A DNA stretch of 64,000 nucleotides from Siphonodentalium dalli. Taxonomy: Eukaryota; Mollusca; Scaphopoda; Gadilida; Siphonodentaliidae. Positions 38,101 through 52,800 of the stretch are shown in pieces. The stretch covers positions 91,657,319 through 91,721,318 of the forward strand of contig CP136066.1 in NCBI GenBank assembly GCA_032622095.1, given 5' to 3'. How positions within the stretch are numbered: position 1 is the first letter of the stretch; each line of letters opens with the position of its first letter. The translations under genes and the position numbers were made by a program. A model generated the notes under the pieces. It saw only the letters and a list, made by a program, of their open reading frames with translations, searched no databases and was not told where the DNA came from.

Positions 38101-41100
38101 ATGGGTTACCATAATATAAACATGAGTTATGTATCATGCATGATGTCATATCTTATTCAGGTGATCTTTGTCCTAGTGCAATATTTTGGACATTATTCAT
38201 TGTCTAATGTCAGATGTTTGGCCCCGAATTGTTTACTGCCTGAATTAGATCAAATTTGTAAAACGTTTCGAAAGAACACTTGAAACATCGACTGTTATAG
38301 AATATATACTAGCCAAATATATAGGTATAGTTTGAATTTGGGTTCTGCCCACCAATTTTTACCAGAGTTATGGTCCTTTTTAGCTCAACTTGACAAAGTC
38401 AAGATTGAGCTATTGCCATGGATTTATGTCCGTCATTGGTGCACCCTACAGGCCACATCCCTCATCCGATCATCATCAAACTTCATATAGGTGACCTCTA
38501 GATTTTCCAAAATTCGTTAAAAAACATATCCGCCAGCAGCCATCTTGAATTTCAAATTTGAATCTTGTTGTTTGCTCTTGTTGAATTCTTTTCCACTAAT
38601 TGTCATTCTGCAGGTTAGAGGTTGTGCTGCTGCACTCATCCATCACAATGGAGGAGCAAGCTAAAGCATTCGAACATGTTGGAGACCAGAAAAGAAAGGT
38701 ACGTTTTCACCCTTCGATTGGATTCTCAGCTCTAAAAATAAATGTTGTAATGGTCCGTTTTATATATAAATGTGATGTAATGTCCAGGCTGCCTCCCCCA
38801 TAGAATGGATATAAATAAATAGCCTCCCTCCCTCATCTCAAAATTGAGATTCAATTGTCTGAGATCAGATATTTTATTTTAATGGCCTAAATGTGAGACT
38901 ATTTGTGTACAACATGTTTCATGTCTTTCTTTTCAGGTAATTTTATCAACGAACATTGCTGAAAGCTCCATCACAGTTCCCGATATCAAATATGGTAACT
39001 ATTTTATCTACTGTATTGCCCTAAATAATCTACTCCTTAACCACAGCAGAATTATGGGTAATTTAGTGAGAGCTTTCCGATGAATGGCAACAAGCCATAT
39101 TTCTGACTAAATCCTGAAAAATTACCCATAATTCTGCTGTGTTAAGGAGTCTATTATTTATGGCATTACTGTATATAGTGATTAAGAACTCAAATCTCAT
39201 GTGTTGAAAAAGTGAAGTGAAACACTCCGCTGTGGTGTTCAGATGCACATAGCAAATAAACTTGCTCAAGGCAGGATATTTTCTTAAAAGTTATATCAAA
39301 ATGACAGCATACAACGTCATTCTTTTATATAAATTAATGTCAGTAAAATTATCGTTGGCAAAATCATTCCTGTTTTTTATTGGTGTTTGATTCATGAAGG
39401 TCTAAATATTTACATTTATGCATTGTTCACATTATAAATGGTACATCCGATGTTAAAATTATCAGCTGTAATTGTTGCATGTTACAAAATAGGTAGTTAA
39501 CTTCAGGATAATCTTAACATTTTAATACATATATTAGGCCACACAAAATTTGATAATTTATTTCTCTGACACTTTTGTTTTTAAAATGGACAGGCAGGCA
39601 GGTTTTCATATTTATTTTTTACCTGAAAAATTACCTGGCAGGCAGGCTTTTTCCCCCCACTTTCTACAACCAAAATTTCCCAGCAGTTATGTTTTTATAT
39701 GCCCATTTTAAAAATCGGGACGTAATATGTTAGTCTGGCCATCAATCTGTCCGTCCGTTGGGGAGTCTGTCTGTTCACTTTTGGCTTCAAGATGATAACT
39801 TTAGATAGTCTCAACTGAATGGAATGACATTTTTTATGTGTGTTTACTAGCACAAATACAAAGACATACAGTTTAAGCAAACCAAAAAGTAAACTTCAAT
39901 TTTATCAGATCTAGATAAACTAAAGGGAAATATGAAATACAAGTTGAAATTTGTCTAGCTGAGACTAAGCGGCAGGAAGGATTTATAATTTTTATTTTTA
40001 GTGGCCCATAAAAAGCACCAATCAGGGTATATTTTTATGAGGCAGAAAGTTTCTGTGAAATAGAACATTAACTTTGTTTGTCCTTATTTTGCTCTTTTTT
40101 AGTCGATTAAAAGCTCTTCAATGAAGGTTTGTGTTTTATAATGCATTTACATCTCACTTTAAATGAATTTATATAATATATTTAATATCTTATCTAAATT
40201 ACCAGATATTGCGTACTAGTATGTCTTTTATTTATTCCTCAGTGATCGACTTCTGCCTCACAAAGAATCTTCAATGTGATCCTGATACACATTACACATC
40301 TCTACAATTACAATGGGCTTCTAAGGCTAACTGTAACCAAAGGAAAGGTAGGTTTTTCAGTGTAATTCAAGTTGAATATATGTCGCTGAAACACGCATTC
40401 TGATTGGCCTAGAGCTGCTAACTTTAGTTTACAATTCACCAGCATCGGCCTCTGATCGGAGTACAAATTTTGAATGGAGCATGATGTCATTGACAGTGCT
40501 CGTAAAATATGTCACCGCATTGCCAGTAGTCATGTATTGGAGTGAACTGGAAAGTTATTTACTTTAGTTACAGTTCACAGGAAGTTGTTCTGGTGCTGTT
40601 TGGAGTAACCACAAGGAACATGCCCAGAGATACAGTAATGCTCTAATTAATTGACCTCTTAACCACAGCAGAATTATGGGTAACTTTTCAGGATTTAGTC
40701 GGAAATATGGCTTGTTGCCATTCATCGGAAAGCTCTCTGCGAGCTAGTACGCAATATCTGATAAACACTCTCTGTGAGAGCTTTCCGATGAATGGCAACA
40801 AGTCATATTTCCGACTAAATCCTGAAAAGTTACCCATAATTATGCTGTGGTTAAGAGGTCGATTAATTAGAGCATTACTGTATGATTCCCGAAAAACGTA
40901 TATCTCACTTCATAGCAAGTAATAATAAATAATAGATAAATAGTGCTTTACTTGCAGTTTCTTTTATAATTTTTGGTGGATTGAATTACAATGAAGATAA
41001 GCATACCCTGTTTCATTGGATAATTTAAGCATGTAAAGAATTTGTGAACTCACCGCAGGCTGGCTCGTTCACAAACTGTTTTCGTACTCTAATTCCTGAA

Positions 41101-44100
41101 TATCCAACTCTAATGGTTTCTCTCATTGATTTATAAGCCACCAAAATGGCTGCAAATTTTTGGCTCTGAATATAACGTGCGTATGCACCCGTATGGATCC
41201 CCATTCTCTCAATACTGTTGAAACTAATTGTGATGTTCTTAAAACAGTAGTTGACCTCTGACATGGCTATTGAACTTTGATCCGTGAACATGGAACATGG
41301 ATCTGTCACCCAATTAGGTTTAATATAATGCACAGTGTCTCTGCAACATTCAAGATTAACTCAATTTGAATGTTGATATAATATATGGTGATGGACCATT
41401 CACAGGCCTAACATTTTCAGTCAAATAAAACGTTGAATCTTCAATTTGGATGATTAGTCTAAAGGAAACCGGTTAAGACGTCTAACATCACTTGACATCA
41501 GAATCCCGATCCAATGATAGCTAATGTAGCAGAACATACATCATTTCATTGGTCCATCAACCTTTATTGATTTCTATTATGTGACCAACTGACTTCATTT
41601 GTAATATTTATATTTACAGTGACTGCATCATGGTTAGCTTTATTAAAATTTTGCATTTACTGATTTCTTTATCATACATGCAGGTCGAGCTGGCCGAGTT
41701 TCGGATGGAAGATGTTACCGTATGGTGTCTGAAGAATTCTACAGGAACATCCTGCCAGAATACGGAACCCCAGAAATGCAGGTATATGGCTATTATTTTA
41801 TCTCAATATTGTATCTTTCCAAAGTGATACACCACTAAAAAGCACTGACTCAGGAAACTTTCTGACGTTTCTGTGTTGAGCAAAAATAGGATATTTTCAT
41901 TTCATGCACAATGTCCCTTGGGTTATCTTTAAGAAACATTTACTACCTAAATCTATGGAATTATGAAATTAGTATGGGTTTTGAATTTTAACATTTTTTC
42001 TGTGGAATGTGAAACAGTATATCATAGAGTTTATGAAGTATGTTTATCTTACCAATATGAATATCCAGTATTTGTATCCAGTTGAGAAATTACATGACAT
42101 TATTGTGTTCCATATTATGTACAGTTGCTGGGACAAAAAGCAGCATGTACATAGGTTGTTAAGTTATTTTTGCCTAGATTTATCAGGTGGGTATATGGTG
42201 GTAAAATTTGACTGACTTGCCTGTCTTTTTACATTTCCTCGCATTACTACATAGTACTTAATTAATTTGTTAAGTCATTGGACTCCTCATTTGACACTGA
42301 ATCTGTTTGGTAGCTGTAACTCTGGCAATAGTGAGTCATTCTCCTTTTGAAAGTTTTTCTCATTTTTTTTGCAGAGATGTCCATTGGAGCAGCTCATTTT
42401 AAAGGTCAAGGTCTTGGATCTGGGAGAGCCGAAAGCAATACTGGCTCTGGCACTAGCCCCACCCAATCTGCACAATATTGAGGCCACAATTCTGCTTCTC
42501 AGAGAGGTAATTGAATCAAATTTTCTCACAAAAAAAACAAACGACAGCAGTGATTTAGAGCTGGGCGTTATTTCGGTTTGGTTGCGGTCAATGCAGTGTT
42601 CACGATGGGCCGAGAAATCTTTTGGCCAAATGAAATATTTTTTTTGGCCAAATTAAATTCTCATTTTCTGGGCGCACAATTAATGACTAAAATTGTTCTT
42701 AATTTAAAAGTTTATTTGTTACATGAAATATGTAAACATGAGAATAACACTCTACTTTAGTCATAATAACATAAATCCGCTTAAACAATTACAGTACTCT
42801 ATGTCGCTTTCATGTGCCGTGATCGCCAACTAATGAGCTGTGTTAATTGTCACAGCTAGCTTCACCAAGATAAAACAGAATGTCAGTGTTGCTTATTATA
42901 GTGAGGTAATAACTGTTGAATATCAATTATTGGATTAAAACCTTTACGAGGTGAAGCCAGTTTGTTGTGATTATAAGCCCTAGGTGGGATAAAGTTTATT
43001 CCACCTTACTTAACTGACATGCCATTGAGTAGTGTGGCTCGCTGGTACATCTTTGTACCGCCCAATTATGGGACAATGCATTCTCATATTTTATCATTCA
43101 ATCAACAAAATATGAAATGACCAGTGCACAGATTGAAGCTTTGCTATAGTTTGATATAAGCCTGTAATGGTACAGTATTTCCAAAGGTCGAAAACTGCAT
43201 GTTGAAGACTGGCGAATCAGCAATACTGTTTCCTCACCTAGTTTCGGCATTGTCGATCAATTCAACGCTTTTGAATTAGAATTACGTCTCCATTTGGGGT
43301 AAAAAAAAACTTTGCCCAAATCAAATTTTTACTCTTTGTATGATTAAATCCTTTGGCGCACCCAACAGGCCAACTCACTCATCCCATCATCACCAAACTT
43401 CATATGGATCTTTGGGTGACCTCTAGATGAGAGCCACCTCGGATTTTAATCTTTCTATTAGTATTACTGCATCCTTTGGCACTCCCTACAGCCAAACTTT
43501 TTCTTCCGATTGATTCCAAACGTTTTATACATCTTCAGGGTAAACTCTGGTTACTTAAGCATATAAACTGTCCCGAGTTCCCTATCACTCTATGGACTAA
43601 TATATAGTATGGTCCCATTTCCATGTTGAGCTACATTGTCATTGACACTTTCATTACCAGAGTTACAGCCCTTGTTTAACTTGGGAATTTTTAAATTTTT
43701 GTGCCCTTATAAAATGTTCAGCTTGTAACTTGGGCATGGATCATCAAATTTGGTTGTGCTTTGGTGTGTTGGTAGCCCAGTTTAAGGGGAAATGATTTAG
43801 AAAATAAAACAAAATTTCCATCCATACAAATATTTAGTATTGCCTACTCTCTAGACTGAGCATCGGGGCATATGTTCCCCACTTGGCGTTGCTAATGTTA
43901 TTACTATATGATGTATTTGTGAGTTTTGTTGAAGACCCAAAACCGTAATAATAACTCTGAAGATGGCAAAAGGTCAACTGATGGAAAGAATACAAATTTT
44001 AGTGACGTTGCCAAAGAAAATAGCCATCCTTGTTTTCATCCAAGGCAATAAATTTTACAATTTTATTGAATTTTGCCCTGAGACCAACAGATGCATATAA

Positions 44101-47100
44101 GTATTATATGTGTTTTGGTATTTATCAAGTTATTTTCACCAACATGAATAGCGATAGAACAAAAGTTTGACACCGAGCATGAATGATGATGGATGCAAAG
44201 CCCATGCCAAAATGTTCATCTCCATTTTATAATAATACGTCACATTTGAAAACTTAAAAAAAAAGAAGACTAACACATCCAACATGCGTTCATGGCTTGA
44301 AAAAAAAAAAACTCAAGTCCACTTCTCACTTAACCCGGGTAAGATGGGATATACACATGATTTTTTAGGAATAAAAGTAGAGTCGTCACACTATACCGGT
44401 TAGCACTTGAAACGGCCCGGTATTGTGGTATTACTATATATATTAATCATATGATTTGGTTTCAATAATGATCAGGGGGGGGGGGGGCTCTGTGGCTCAG
44501 TTGGTAAGGTGCTTTGCTCCAGACCCACTCACTCTCTAGCAGTGGCGATATTTGTTCAATTCCCAGTGGAGTCAATCTGACTTTGTATCCCATATCGCTA
44601 TCTGGGTGAGTTGCCAGTTAATACCTGATGCTCTGTGTTTCGCTGTGCACAATGGGTCATTCTGCCAGCCAATGAAATCATTGCTAGATTTACCTTAGTG
44701 CACAGACTTTCCCTCAACCAATAAAATTGTTAACTGTGTGATATTGCCCTGGCTACTGAAAGTGACGTTAAAACACCAGTAAATAAATAAATAAATCAAT
44801 GATTAGTCAATGAAAGTTTTTTTGTTTTTTAAATTTTTTATTTGAACCAGAAAAAACAGCAACATACATAACATGTGTAATACAATTTAAACCTGCAAGT
44901 ATAATATACGTACAACATGATTCAGTAGTATATATGTGGTTTGTACTTCGTTCAGTTCCGCTGAAATCACTGGTTCTTTTTTAAGAGGAAAGAAAAGGGT
45001 ATAGGTATATATAATATATATATAGAAGGATGGTTAATAAGATATAGAATATGAATATAGTTGGGAGAAAATAGCGTCTTTACATGAGTTCATTGAGAAA
45101 AGTAAAATGGTAGTATTTCATGCATAACATCTTAGTCAATGAAAGATGCTGATACGACACCAGAACCGTTCAGTAATTAACCTGATATTGTATATGGAAA
45201 TGAGGCCTGAAAATTACTGACGATGTTCATTCATTTCAGATTGGTGCCTTGTCCACACCTTCAGCAGCTGTGACCAACCGATATGATGGTGACCTGACGT
45301 TTGTCGGTCGTGTCTTGAACTCCCTACCTGTCGATGTACGCATTGGGAAACTACTCGTGCTCGGACATGTTTTTGGATTGTTAGATGAGTGCATCATAAT
45401 AGGTAATAATGTAGGTGTCGCGCTATCGTGGCCTAGATCATGTCATGAATCTTGACTCTGGCTACGCCCGTAGACATCGTCATATACCACCAGACAGGCA
45501 ACTTTATAAGGCCAAATAAAAAAAGGTGTTTGTTTCTCAGAGAATTTTCTTTTCAAAAGTGATGAGGGAGGCAGGTATATGATGTTGATATTATTTATTT
45601 CAAATTTTTCAGATGAGGGAGGCAGGTTTTTGTATATTATAATTTTAATGATACTGTGTAACAAAACACTAATTATTCAAATTTCTGATCCATATAACAT
45701 GGAAAGCCTTAGGTGGTGGACATGTAGCTAAATGATAATAGTTCTGAAATGGGAAAGGATCCAGTCAGTCTGACACTATATTCCATTTGGGAAGGAATTT
45801 ATATATGCAATTAGAAATGATATGGAAGCAGACAAATTTTATTATTTTTTAATTTTTAGGGTCATTATACCCAATGAAAAGTTCAATTTTTTTTATAAAG
45901 AGCATGCACGTTCTTCTAATTTATTCACATGAGGGTCTATAAACCACAGTGCATTGCAGATCATGTTAATAAAATTCATGCCAATGCTCTGGACACTGTC
46001 CTTTTGAAATCCAAGTGTTCTCATTTCATTGAAACATGCAAAGTCTCTCGATAAATCATCTCTTCGCAGTTTGCTGTTGCATGTTGGAAATACGGTACTT
46101 TCCTTCATCATTAGAAGTTCAAAAGCATTTTTTTTTTTTGAATACATGAATTGCCAACATAATTTGTTGTCATCCTTTTTAGCTCAACTTTACTTTGTAA
46201 AGTTTGAGCTATTGCCATGGCTTTGTCGTCCGTCGTCCGTGTGTGCGTGTGTGCGTGTGTGCGTGTGTACGTGTGTACGTAAGGCGTCAACAATAGAGGC
46301 TACAGGTCGTACCTTTGATCGGATCATTATGAAATTTGTCATAGCTGTTGACATCAACATTTGTACCGGAATGATTCATTTTGGGGACATACGGAAAAAA
46401 AACATGGCCGCCAGCGGCCATCTTAGATTTCAAAATTCAATCCATTAGCACGGGCTACAGGCCGTACTGTTTGTCTGATCGTCATGAAATTTGTCATGGA
46501 TGTTAATATTGACATGTAGATGGGAACGAGTAATTTTGGGGTCATTCGGCCAAAAAACATGGCCGCCAGCAGCCATCTTCGATTTTACTCTTTGCATGAC
46601 TAAATCCTTTAGCACGGGCTACAGGTCGTACCTTTAGTCAGACCATCATAAAATTTGTCATGGATGTTAACAATGACATGTAGATGGGAACGAGTCATTT
46701 TTGGGTTATTCGGGCAAAAAACATGGCCGCCAGCAGCCATCTTGGATTTTACTCTTTGTATGACTAAATCCTTTAGCACGGGCTACAGGTCGTACCTTTA
46801 GTCTGATAATCATGAAATTTGTCATGGCTGTTGAAATTGGAATGTAGATGGGAACGAGTCATTTTGGGGTCATTCGGACAAAAAACATGGCCGCCAGTGG
46901 CCATCTTTGTTTTCAAAATTCAATCCATTAGCACGGGCCACAGGTCGCACTGTTCGTCTGATCATCATGAAATTTGTCATGGATGTTAATATTGACATGT
47001 AGATGGGAACGAGTCATTTTGGGGTCATTCGGCCCAAAAACATGGCCGCCAGCAGCCATCTTGGATTTTACTCTTTGTATGACTAAATCCTTTAGCACGG

Positions 47101-49814
47101 GCTACAGGTCGTACCTTTAGTCTGATCATCATAAAATTTGTCATGGATGTTAACAATGACATGTAGATTGGAACGAGTCATTTTGGGGTCATTCGGCCAA
47201 AAAACATGGCCGTCAGCAGCCATCTTGGATTTTACTCTTTGTATGACTAAATCCTTTAGCACGGGCTACAGGTCGTACCTTTAGTCTGATCATCATAAAA
47301 TTTGTCATGGCTGTTGATATTGGAATGTAGATGGGAACGAGTCATTTTGGGGTCATTCGGACAAAAAACATGGCCGCCAGTGGCCATCTTTGTTTTCAAA
47401 ATTCAATCCATTAGCACGGGCCACAGGTCGCACTGTTCGTCTGATCATCATGAAATTTGTCATGGATGTTAATATTGACATGTAGATGGGAACGAGTCAT
47501 TTTGGGGTCATTCGGCCCAAAAACATGGCCGCCAGCAGCCATCTTGGATTTTACTCTTTGTATGACTAAATCCTTTAGCACGGGCTACAGGTCGTACCTT
47601 TAGTCTGATCATCATAAAATTTGTCATGGATGTTAACAATGACATGTAGATTGGAACGAGTCATTTTGGGGTCATTCGGCCAAAAAACATGGCGTCAGCA
47701 GCCATCTTGGATTTTACTCTTTGTATGACTAAATCCTTTAGCACGGGCTACAGGTCGTACCTTTAGTCTGATCATCATAAAATTTGTCAAGAATGTTAAT
47801 AATCACATGTAGATGGGAACGAGTCATTTTGGGGTCATTCGGCCAAAAAACATGGCCGTCAGCAGCCATCTTGGATTTTACTCTTTGTATGACTAAATCC
47901 TTTAGCACGGGCTACAGGTCGTACCTTTAGTCTGATCATCATAAAATTTGTCATGGCTGTTGATATTGGAATGTAGATGGGAACGAGTCATTTTGGGGTC
48001 ATTCGGGCAAAAAACATGGCCGCCAGTGGCCATCTTGGATTTCAACATTTAATCCATTAGCACGGGCCACAGGTCGTACTGATTGTCTGATCATCATGAA
48101 ATTTGTCATGGATGATAATATTGACATGTAGATGGGAACGAGTAATTTTGGGGTCATTCGGCCAAAAAACATGGTCGCCAGCAGCCATCTTGGATTTTAC
48201 TCTTCGTATGACTAAATCCTTTAGCACGGGCTACAGGTCGTACCTTTATTCTGATCGTCATAAAATTTGTCATGGATGTTAACGATGACATGTAGATGGG
48301 AACGACTCATTTTGGGGTCATTCGGCTGAAAACATGGCCGCCAGCAGCCATCTTGGATTTTACTCTTTGTATGACTAAATTCTTTAGCACGGGCTACATG
48401 TCGTACCTTTAGTCTGATCATCATAAAATTTGTCATGAATGTTAATAATGACATGTAGATGGGAACGAGTCATTTTGGGGTCAATCGGCCAAAAAACATG
48501 GCCGCCAGCAGCCATCTTGGATTTTACTCTTTGTATGACTAAATTCTTTAGCATGGGCTACAGGTCGTACCTTTAGTCTGATCGTCATAAAATTTGTCAT
48601 TGATGTTAACGATGACATGTAGATGGGAACGACTCATTTTGGGGTCATTCGGCCGAAAACATGGCTGCCAGCAGCCATCTTGGATTTTACTTTTCTCTTC
48701 ATGTCTATAAACTAGTATTAGACATTCAACTTTCCACATTCCTAATCGCTCCATTGACTGTAATATATTAAATTATTCCCTTTCCAAGTTGAGCTACAGT
48801 GTCATTGACACTTTCATTTATAATTATTTTGATTTGTATTTATCGACCGAACATCTGAACGTTGATGCAACATCAGAGGCATATTTAACTGTTCATCAAC
48901 ACAATCAAAGTCCGATGTTTTCAAGTTTGAAACGCGAACTTGAAACAGTGTGAAAAGTGATTTCAGAATTGTTCGCCTGAGTTTCCTCTCGGTATTCAGT
49001 AAGAATTATCAGTTTCTTTTCGTCAATAACCTTCTCCCAAAGGAATTGAAAAGAATGTGTATTAGGGCATGATATAACTGTCCATGGTACAAGGTGTTGA
49101 AGAGGTGCTCCCAGCTTCTTTCCAAACACGGCAATATTTAAGAGCGTGGCCATTTTTCATACAGGAAACAATGAGGTGTGCTCGATCTCGCAACCCGCAA
49201 TCCGGTCAGTTGTACTTTTACCACCAAAGAGGCATAACTCTATATACCTACATTGCTTTCATCCTGCCAATCTCAACGGTGAAAATTGGGAAGGCGCGGT
49301 AGGGTAGTAAGCTTATTATCAGCCGGCGATAAAAAGTGCCAATGCGCACAGTTTTTTAAGACGCGGAGGTCCTTGAGAAACGTAGTTCCTTTTTTATTTG
49401 GCCTAATATTAAGAAAATATTAACCTTGGTAATATATTTATAAGTTGATACCTGTTCATCAATAATGTATTTCACAACAGGCTTTTGTAAGCTGACTTCT
49501 TTTTGAGTCGCTTACAATCATAAGATTTCCCACATAATCAATTCATGTCTATTGTGAATTTGGCTCACAAAAGTTGCCTAAATCATGTAATCTTGATTAG
49601 GTACCAATACATACTGTGAAATGCATTATTAAGAAACAGATATCAACTAAACATTAGGCCAAAAAAAAAGAAGAGTTTTGTTTCACGGGCAATTTTTTTT
49701 CAAAACGATGAGGGAGGGAGGGTTTTATTTTTATTTTTATGTTTACCCATACCATAGTATGGTAAACATAGTGTCGTTGTCCGGATTGACCACTCGTCGT
49801 TAGTCCGTCCGTCC

Positions 49815-49856
<42 letters not shown>

Positions 49857-52800
49857 AGACACTTTACGCATGGTGCGATAACTGAAATATTTTCTATCTG
49901 ATCGCAACCAAATTTGGTATGTGAGTTTCTCAGCCCAAAATACAGATCGAGTTCGAATATGGGTTTGATCCGAGTTTTTTTTATGGAGTTATGGCCCTTT
50001 TTCGACTTGGAATTCATGCATGCTACCATAACTCAAAAAAAAATTATCTGATCAGAATCAAATTTGGTATGCGAGTTTCTCGGACCAAAATACAGATCGA
50101 GTTCGAATATGGGTTTGATCCGATATTTTTTAATGGAGTTATGGCCCTTTGACATAGAATTTATGCATGTTTCGATAAATCTACAATTTTTCAACTGATA
50201 GGAACCAAATTTTGTATGTGAGTTTCTGAACTCAAAATACAGATCGAGTTCGAATATGGGTTTGATCCGGTACTTTTTAATGGAGTTATGGTCTTTTGAT
50301 ATTTTATTAATCGCTAAAACATATCAAAGATACCCAGTTTGCACTGTCCAAATAGAATCTAATAAATCAGGTTTGATGTTGTCTTCTGACACAGAGACAG
50401 TATCTGGTTACAATGCCATGAAGTTGTCTCTGTCTTGCATTGAGATAATTAACTACTAGGAGATGTGTTGGCCATATGTTATATACTTTATACTCTATAA
50501 AGTATATCTGGCCATATGATGAGATATCATAGATGGGATCATTGGGATGTTTATACTATTATATTTATATGCATGGTTATTTAAATTCCATCTTAAAGGC
50601 ATAATCTGGTTTCATTGTTTAATAGCATTACTATTGGAGATTAATAATGTGATTGTGTTGAGTAGATTTAAGCTATCTGTTGTTTATTTCATTTCCATAG
50701 TGTGTTGACAGTGTCAGACTTCTCAGGATTTATCAACTCCAACATACTAGTAGCTCCCTGGTCTTGCATGGATTTTGGGATTAAATTAACCCATTCCATA
50801 CACACATGATATCTGATAGGCAGATATTAAATTATATCTTTCACTTTGAGCCATGTTCAGTAAGGATTTCTTAAAACATTAGAGGAATTGTCTTATTTTG
50901 AAATTCCATCTATTGCATTCGGGGTGCAGGATAATAATAATGTTGCTTGTATTCTTGAGACTGACTTATTGTGTGGGCTTCTAAATCCATATACATGCAT
51001 TTATAGACTATTTTGATCAGTTTATTAGTGTGATTAAGATCAACCCTTGCTATCTCATTTAATAACTCAAATATTTGTCATTGATTATATTATATTTCAA
51101 GTCATAGTTTATGATAACACACCCCTAACCTGTATAGAGAGGGTCATTTGGTTTAATTGCTTTAAAATATTAACAAAATTAACCCACCCATTCCATAGAC
51201 ATACAGTATGCTATCCAATGTAATGAATTTAATATCTTCAATCTCATATCCCACCTCTAGTTATCTCATAATTATGCATTAAAGTTCAATGTATGTTATA
51301 TCCAATCATTATCAATCATATTTTACTCAATTTTTTTAATATCTTTAACTATTATGTTTGGTTCTTCTGTCTGACTATGGACTGAGCTCTATGGACTGAG
51401 CTCTATATATCTATTTTAAACTGACTTAATAGGTTGGAATCAAATGCCATATCCATGTTCATATGGAAGGTGCCCAATAAGTCTTATGCCACTTGTGAAC
51501 TTAAAGGTACTCAATCCGATTTGGTCCCCATATCATCAGATTCCAAAAACAATTCCGCTTCAGTTATCAGAATCGATTAATTGCCCAAAAATAATGCTAA
51601 CCACAGTCCACTATAGTATAAAATTGCCCAAAACCTGTTATTTATCAACATTTTGTACATTGAAATTATGTTGCTTTGTCATATATCTGACCAAAAAAAG
51701 CCACTTGATTTTAGAGTTATCCATCTTCATCGACTTTCATACGGCCACTAAATATTCCAGGTGGTTAAAGATAATGGATTTAAAAAATTGATATCTGCTT
51801 ACTCTGAATTTGATGAATGGGTTCCTCGATTTGAATAAAATATTTGTTACCCCCGAAGCCAAATAAATAGTAACTGAGGGGTGCTTAATCGGATCGAGTA
51901 GCTTTAATAGTAAGGTGTGAATTGTTGAAAAGGTTGGTGTAAGGATTTATGAAAATAGCTAATCGTTATCGCCAAGGTATGGGTTAAACATCTGCCGATC
52001 GTGATCGGCCTCTCGTTTATTTTCCACAAGCCATATACCTCATACTGGAAAACTTACAAAACTAACAAACAGGCTAGCTATTGACTGTTGGGGGTAATTA
52101 AGAAAGGTTTTATGAATTGCTGGCTTTGTCAAATTGTGCAGCACAGATGCAGTTTGTTCCACAGCAAATTATTTCTTCATGTTTAATACATTTTCTGTGC
52201 AAAAGTGCATCTTTGTTGCACAATACAATTTAATATTTGTCTCAAAAGCCAACCCAATAACCAATTATATCCTCACCCCCCAGGAAACAAACGTCACCTT
52301 ATAATCCCTGCATTAATTTTGAAGAAGGTTATAAAGTTTCCCATCAGAAGTTCAATGGTTCGAACATGTTCCCTTTGGCATAGCCAGAGTAATGAATCAT
52401 GGCATGATCTTCGGTGGCCAAATTTGTCAGGCCTAAAAAATATTTGACAACTTTCAGGGGCATAATAGTAATGGCAAAAAATATTTGTTATTTACTAAAA
52501 GAATATTTTGACCACGTGCCAACCCATGTTCAAATTAAAATTTTAAATGCACCTTTTGTCATTGAATATTCAGCTCATATATTATTGAAACTAAACTTAT
52601 TATATTATTTTTCAACAGTTTTATCTGTGTTTTAATCACTGTCCTTCTTGACGAATAAAAATGTCCTCATAATAAACAGCGTCGTCAGTCAACTATATCT
52701 GTAAGAAGAATTTCCATCAGCAAAGAGATCAAGTTGACTGAAAAAATTTACATTAAATAAGGGGTATTTGGAAGCCTGACAATGTCTAATAAAAAATCTC

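Noticed and set aside
44478-44560. Possible tRNA gene (A and B boxes)
   Set aside because: No acceptor stem closes and the homologous part continues about 240 bases into a non-tRNA body with an AAAT tail, so it is a SINE head.
46029-46448. 139-codon open frame
   Set aside because: It crosses the CGTGTGTGCGTGTG microsatellite and the first array unit; composition and position show it to be a repeat artefact.
46447-48700. Regularly spaced repeats resembling a CRISPR array
   Set aside because: The whole 155-164 bp unit is repeated, with no unique spacers, in a eukaryotic intron; it is a tandem satellite-like array.
48221-48754. Two similar minus-strand frames (KSKIQDGCW.PCF.PNDPKMSRSHLHVIVN)
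   Set aside because: They resemble each other only because both are translations of the same tandem unit.
49700-50029. 109-codon frame with 'TDRQTDRQTDRQ'
   Set aside because: Translation of the (GTCT)n microsatellite in a family T repeat.
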